Source: Rubrivivax sp. SCN 70-15 (GTDB taxonomy: Bacteria; Pseudomonadota; Gammaproteobacteria; Burkholderiales; Burkholderiaceae_C). Taken from it: 39,892 nucleotides of DNA. The DNA lies in contig MEGM01000009.1 in NCBI GenBank assembly GCA_001725505.1, positions 1-39,892 of the forward strand, read 5' to 3'. The notes under the pieces were generated by a model. It had not been told where the DNA came from and ran no database searches. It saw only the letters and a program-made list of their open reading frames with translations. Shown one piece after another: positions 39,654 through 39,892 of the stretch. Each line of letters starts with the position of its first letter. Positions within the stretch are counted from its first letter, which is position 1. Both the position numbers and the translations under genes were made by a program.

Positions 39654-39713
39654 TCAAATCGCAGGACAATTAAAACCACGTTATCTTTAACTCAGTGCCC
39701 AAAAATCGCTGTT

Positions 39714-39866
39714 CCGTGCTTTTACGGAAATCCGCATTTACGGATTTCCACAGAACCGGGGAATCGCATCCGTGTCTTTCCGGCTTCCTGCAATTGCGCT
39801 TCTGCGCTTTCGTTCTTCTACGGATGCGATGGCTTGTGCATCCGTGTTTCCACACGCATGCACGGT
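39714..39866. repeat. Cluster of CCGT/ACGG-centred inverted and direct repeats upstream of the XRE gene
   Basis: GGAAATCCG-N6-CGGATTTCC (39726-39749); CGCATCCGT (39765-39773)/ACGGATGCG (39820-39828); repeated GCATCCGTGT. Confidence 0.7.
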
Positions 39867-39892
39867 TCCGTGGGAGTTCTGCCCATGACCCT

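Overview
High-GC window, probably from a betaproteobacterium (inferred from protein flavour only). It reads as a mobile-element backbone carrying three accessory blocks. (1) ~0.1-6.6 kb: a defence-like island with an OLD-type ATPase/TOPRIM nuclease plus UvrD-like helicase pair (Gabija-like / class 2 OLD), a convergent HEPN protein, a DUF4268-like nuclease-fold protein and an orphan. (2) ~7-14 kb and ~39-39.9 kb: ICE/plasmid-type backbone with RadC, a CoiA-like protein, DUF932, a large ParB-like protein and an XRE regulator. These lie between long structured intergenic regions, including a ~250 bp imperfect inverted repeat upstream of DUF932. (3) ~14.1-35.9 kb: a metal/thiol-redox island bounded on the left by a truncated FrmR/RcnR-family regulator. 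It encodes a CadR/PbrR-type regulator, a P-type ATPase with five single-Cys HMA domains split by a -1 frameshift, PAP2 phosphatase, a degraded TRAP transporter, LspA, SCO1, two TlpA-like proteins, CcsA/CcsB, a CDF protein, DsbA, a DsbA-like protein, DsbB, DsbD/ScsB, lipoamide dehydrogenase, NadE, DUF3703 and ferredoxin. At least four promoters in this block share TTGAC[C/A]-19 bp-TNNNNT architecture over a common 8-5-8 dyad, also present at the cadR-like gene. I propose a dispersed regulon joining metal export to periplasmic disulfide/cytochrome maturation. (4) 35.88-38.92 kb: a 3,034-bp merRTPA element with Tn21/Tn501-type 37/38-bp inverted repeats and a perfect 5-bp duplication (GTCAA), with no transposase, inserted next to a truncated resident merR-merT. 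All calls are by reading alone; no database search was run.
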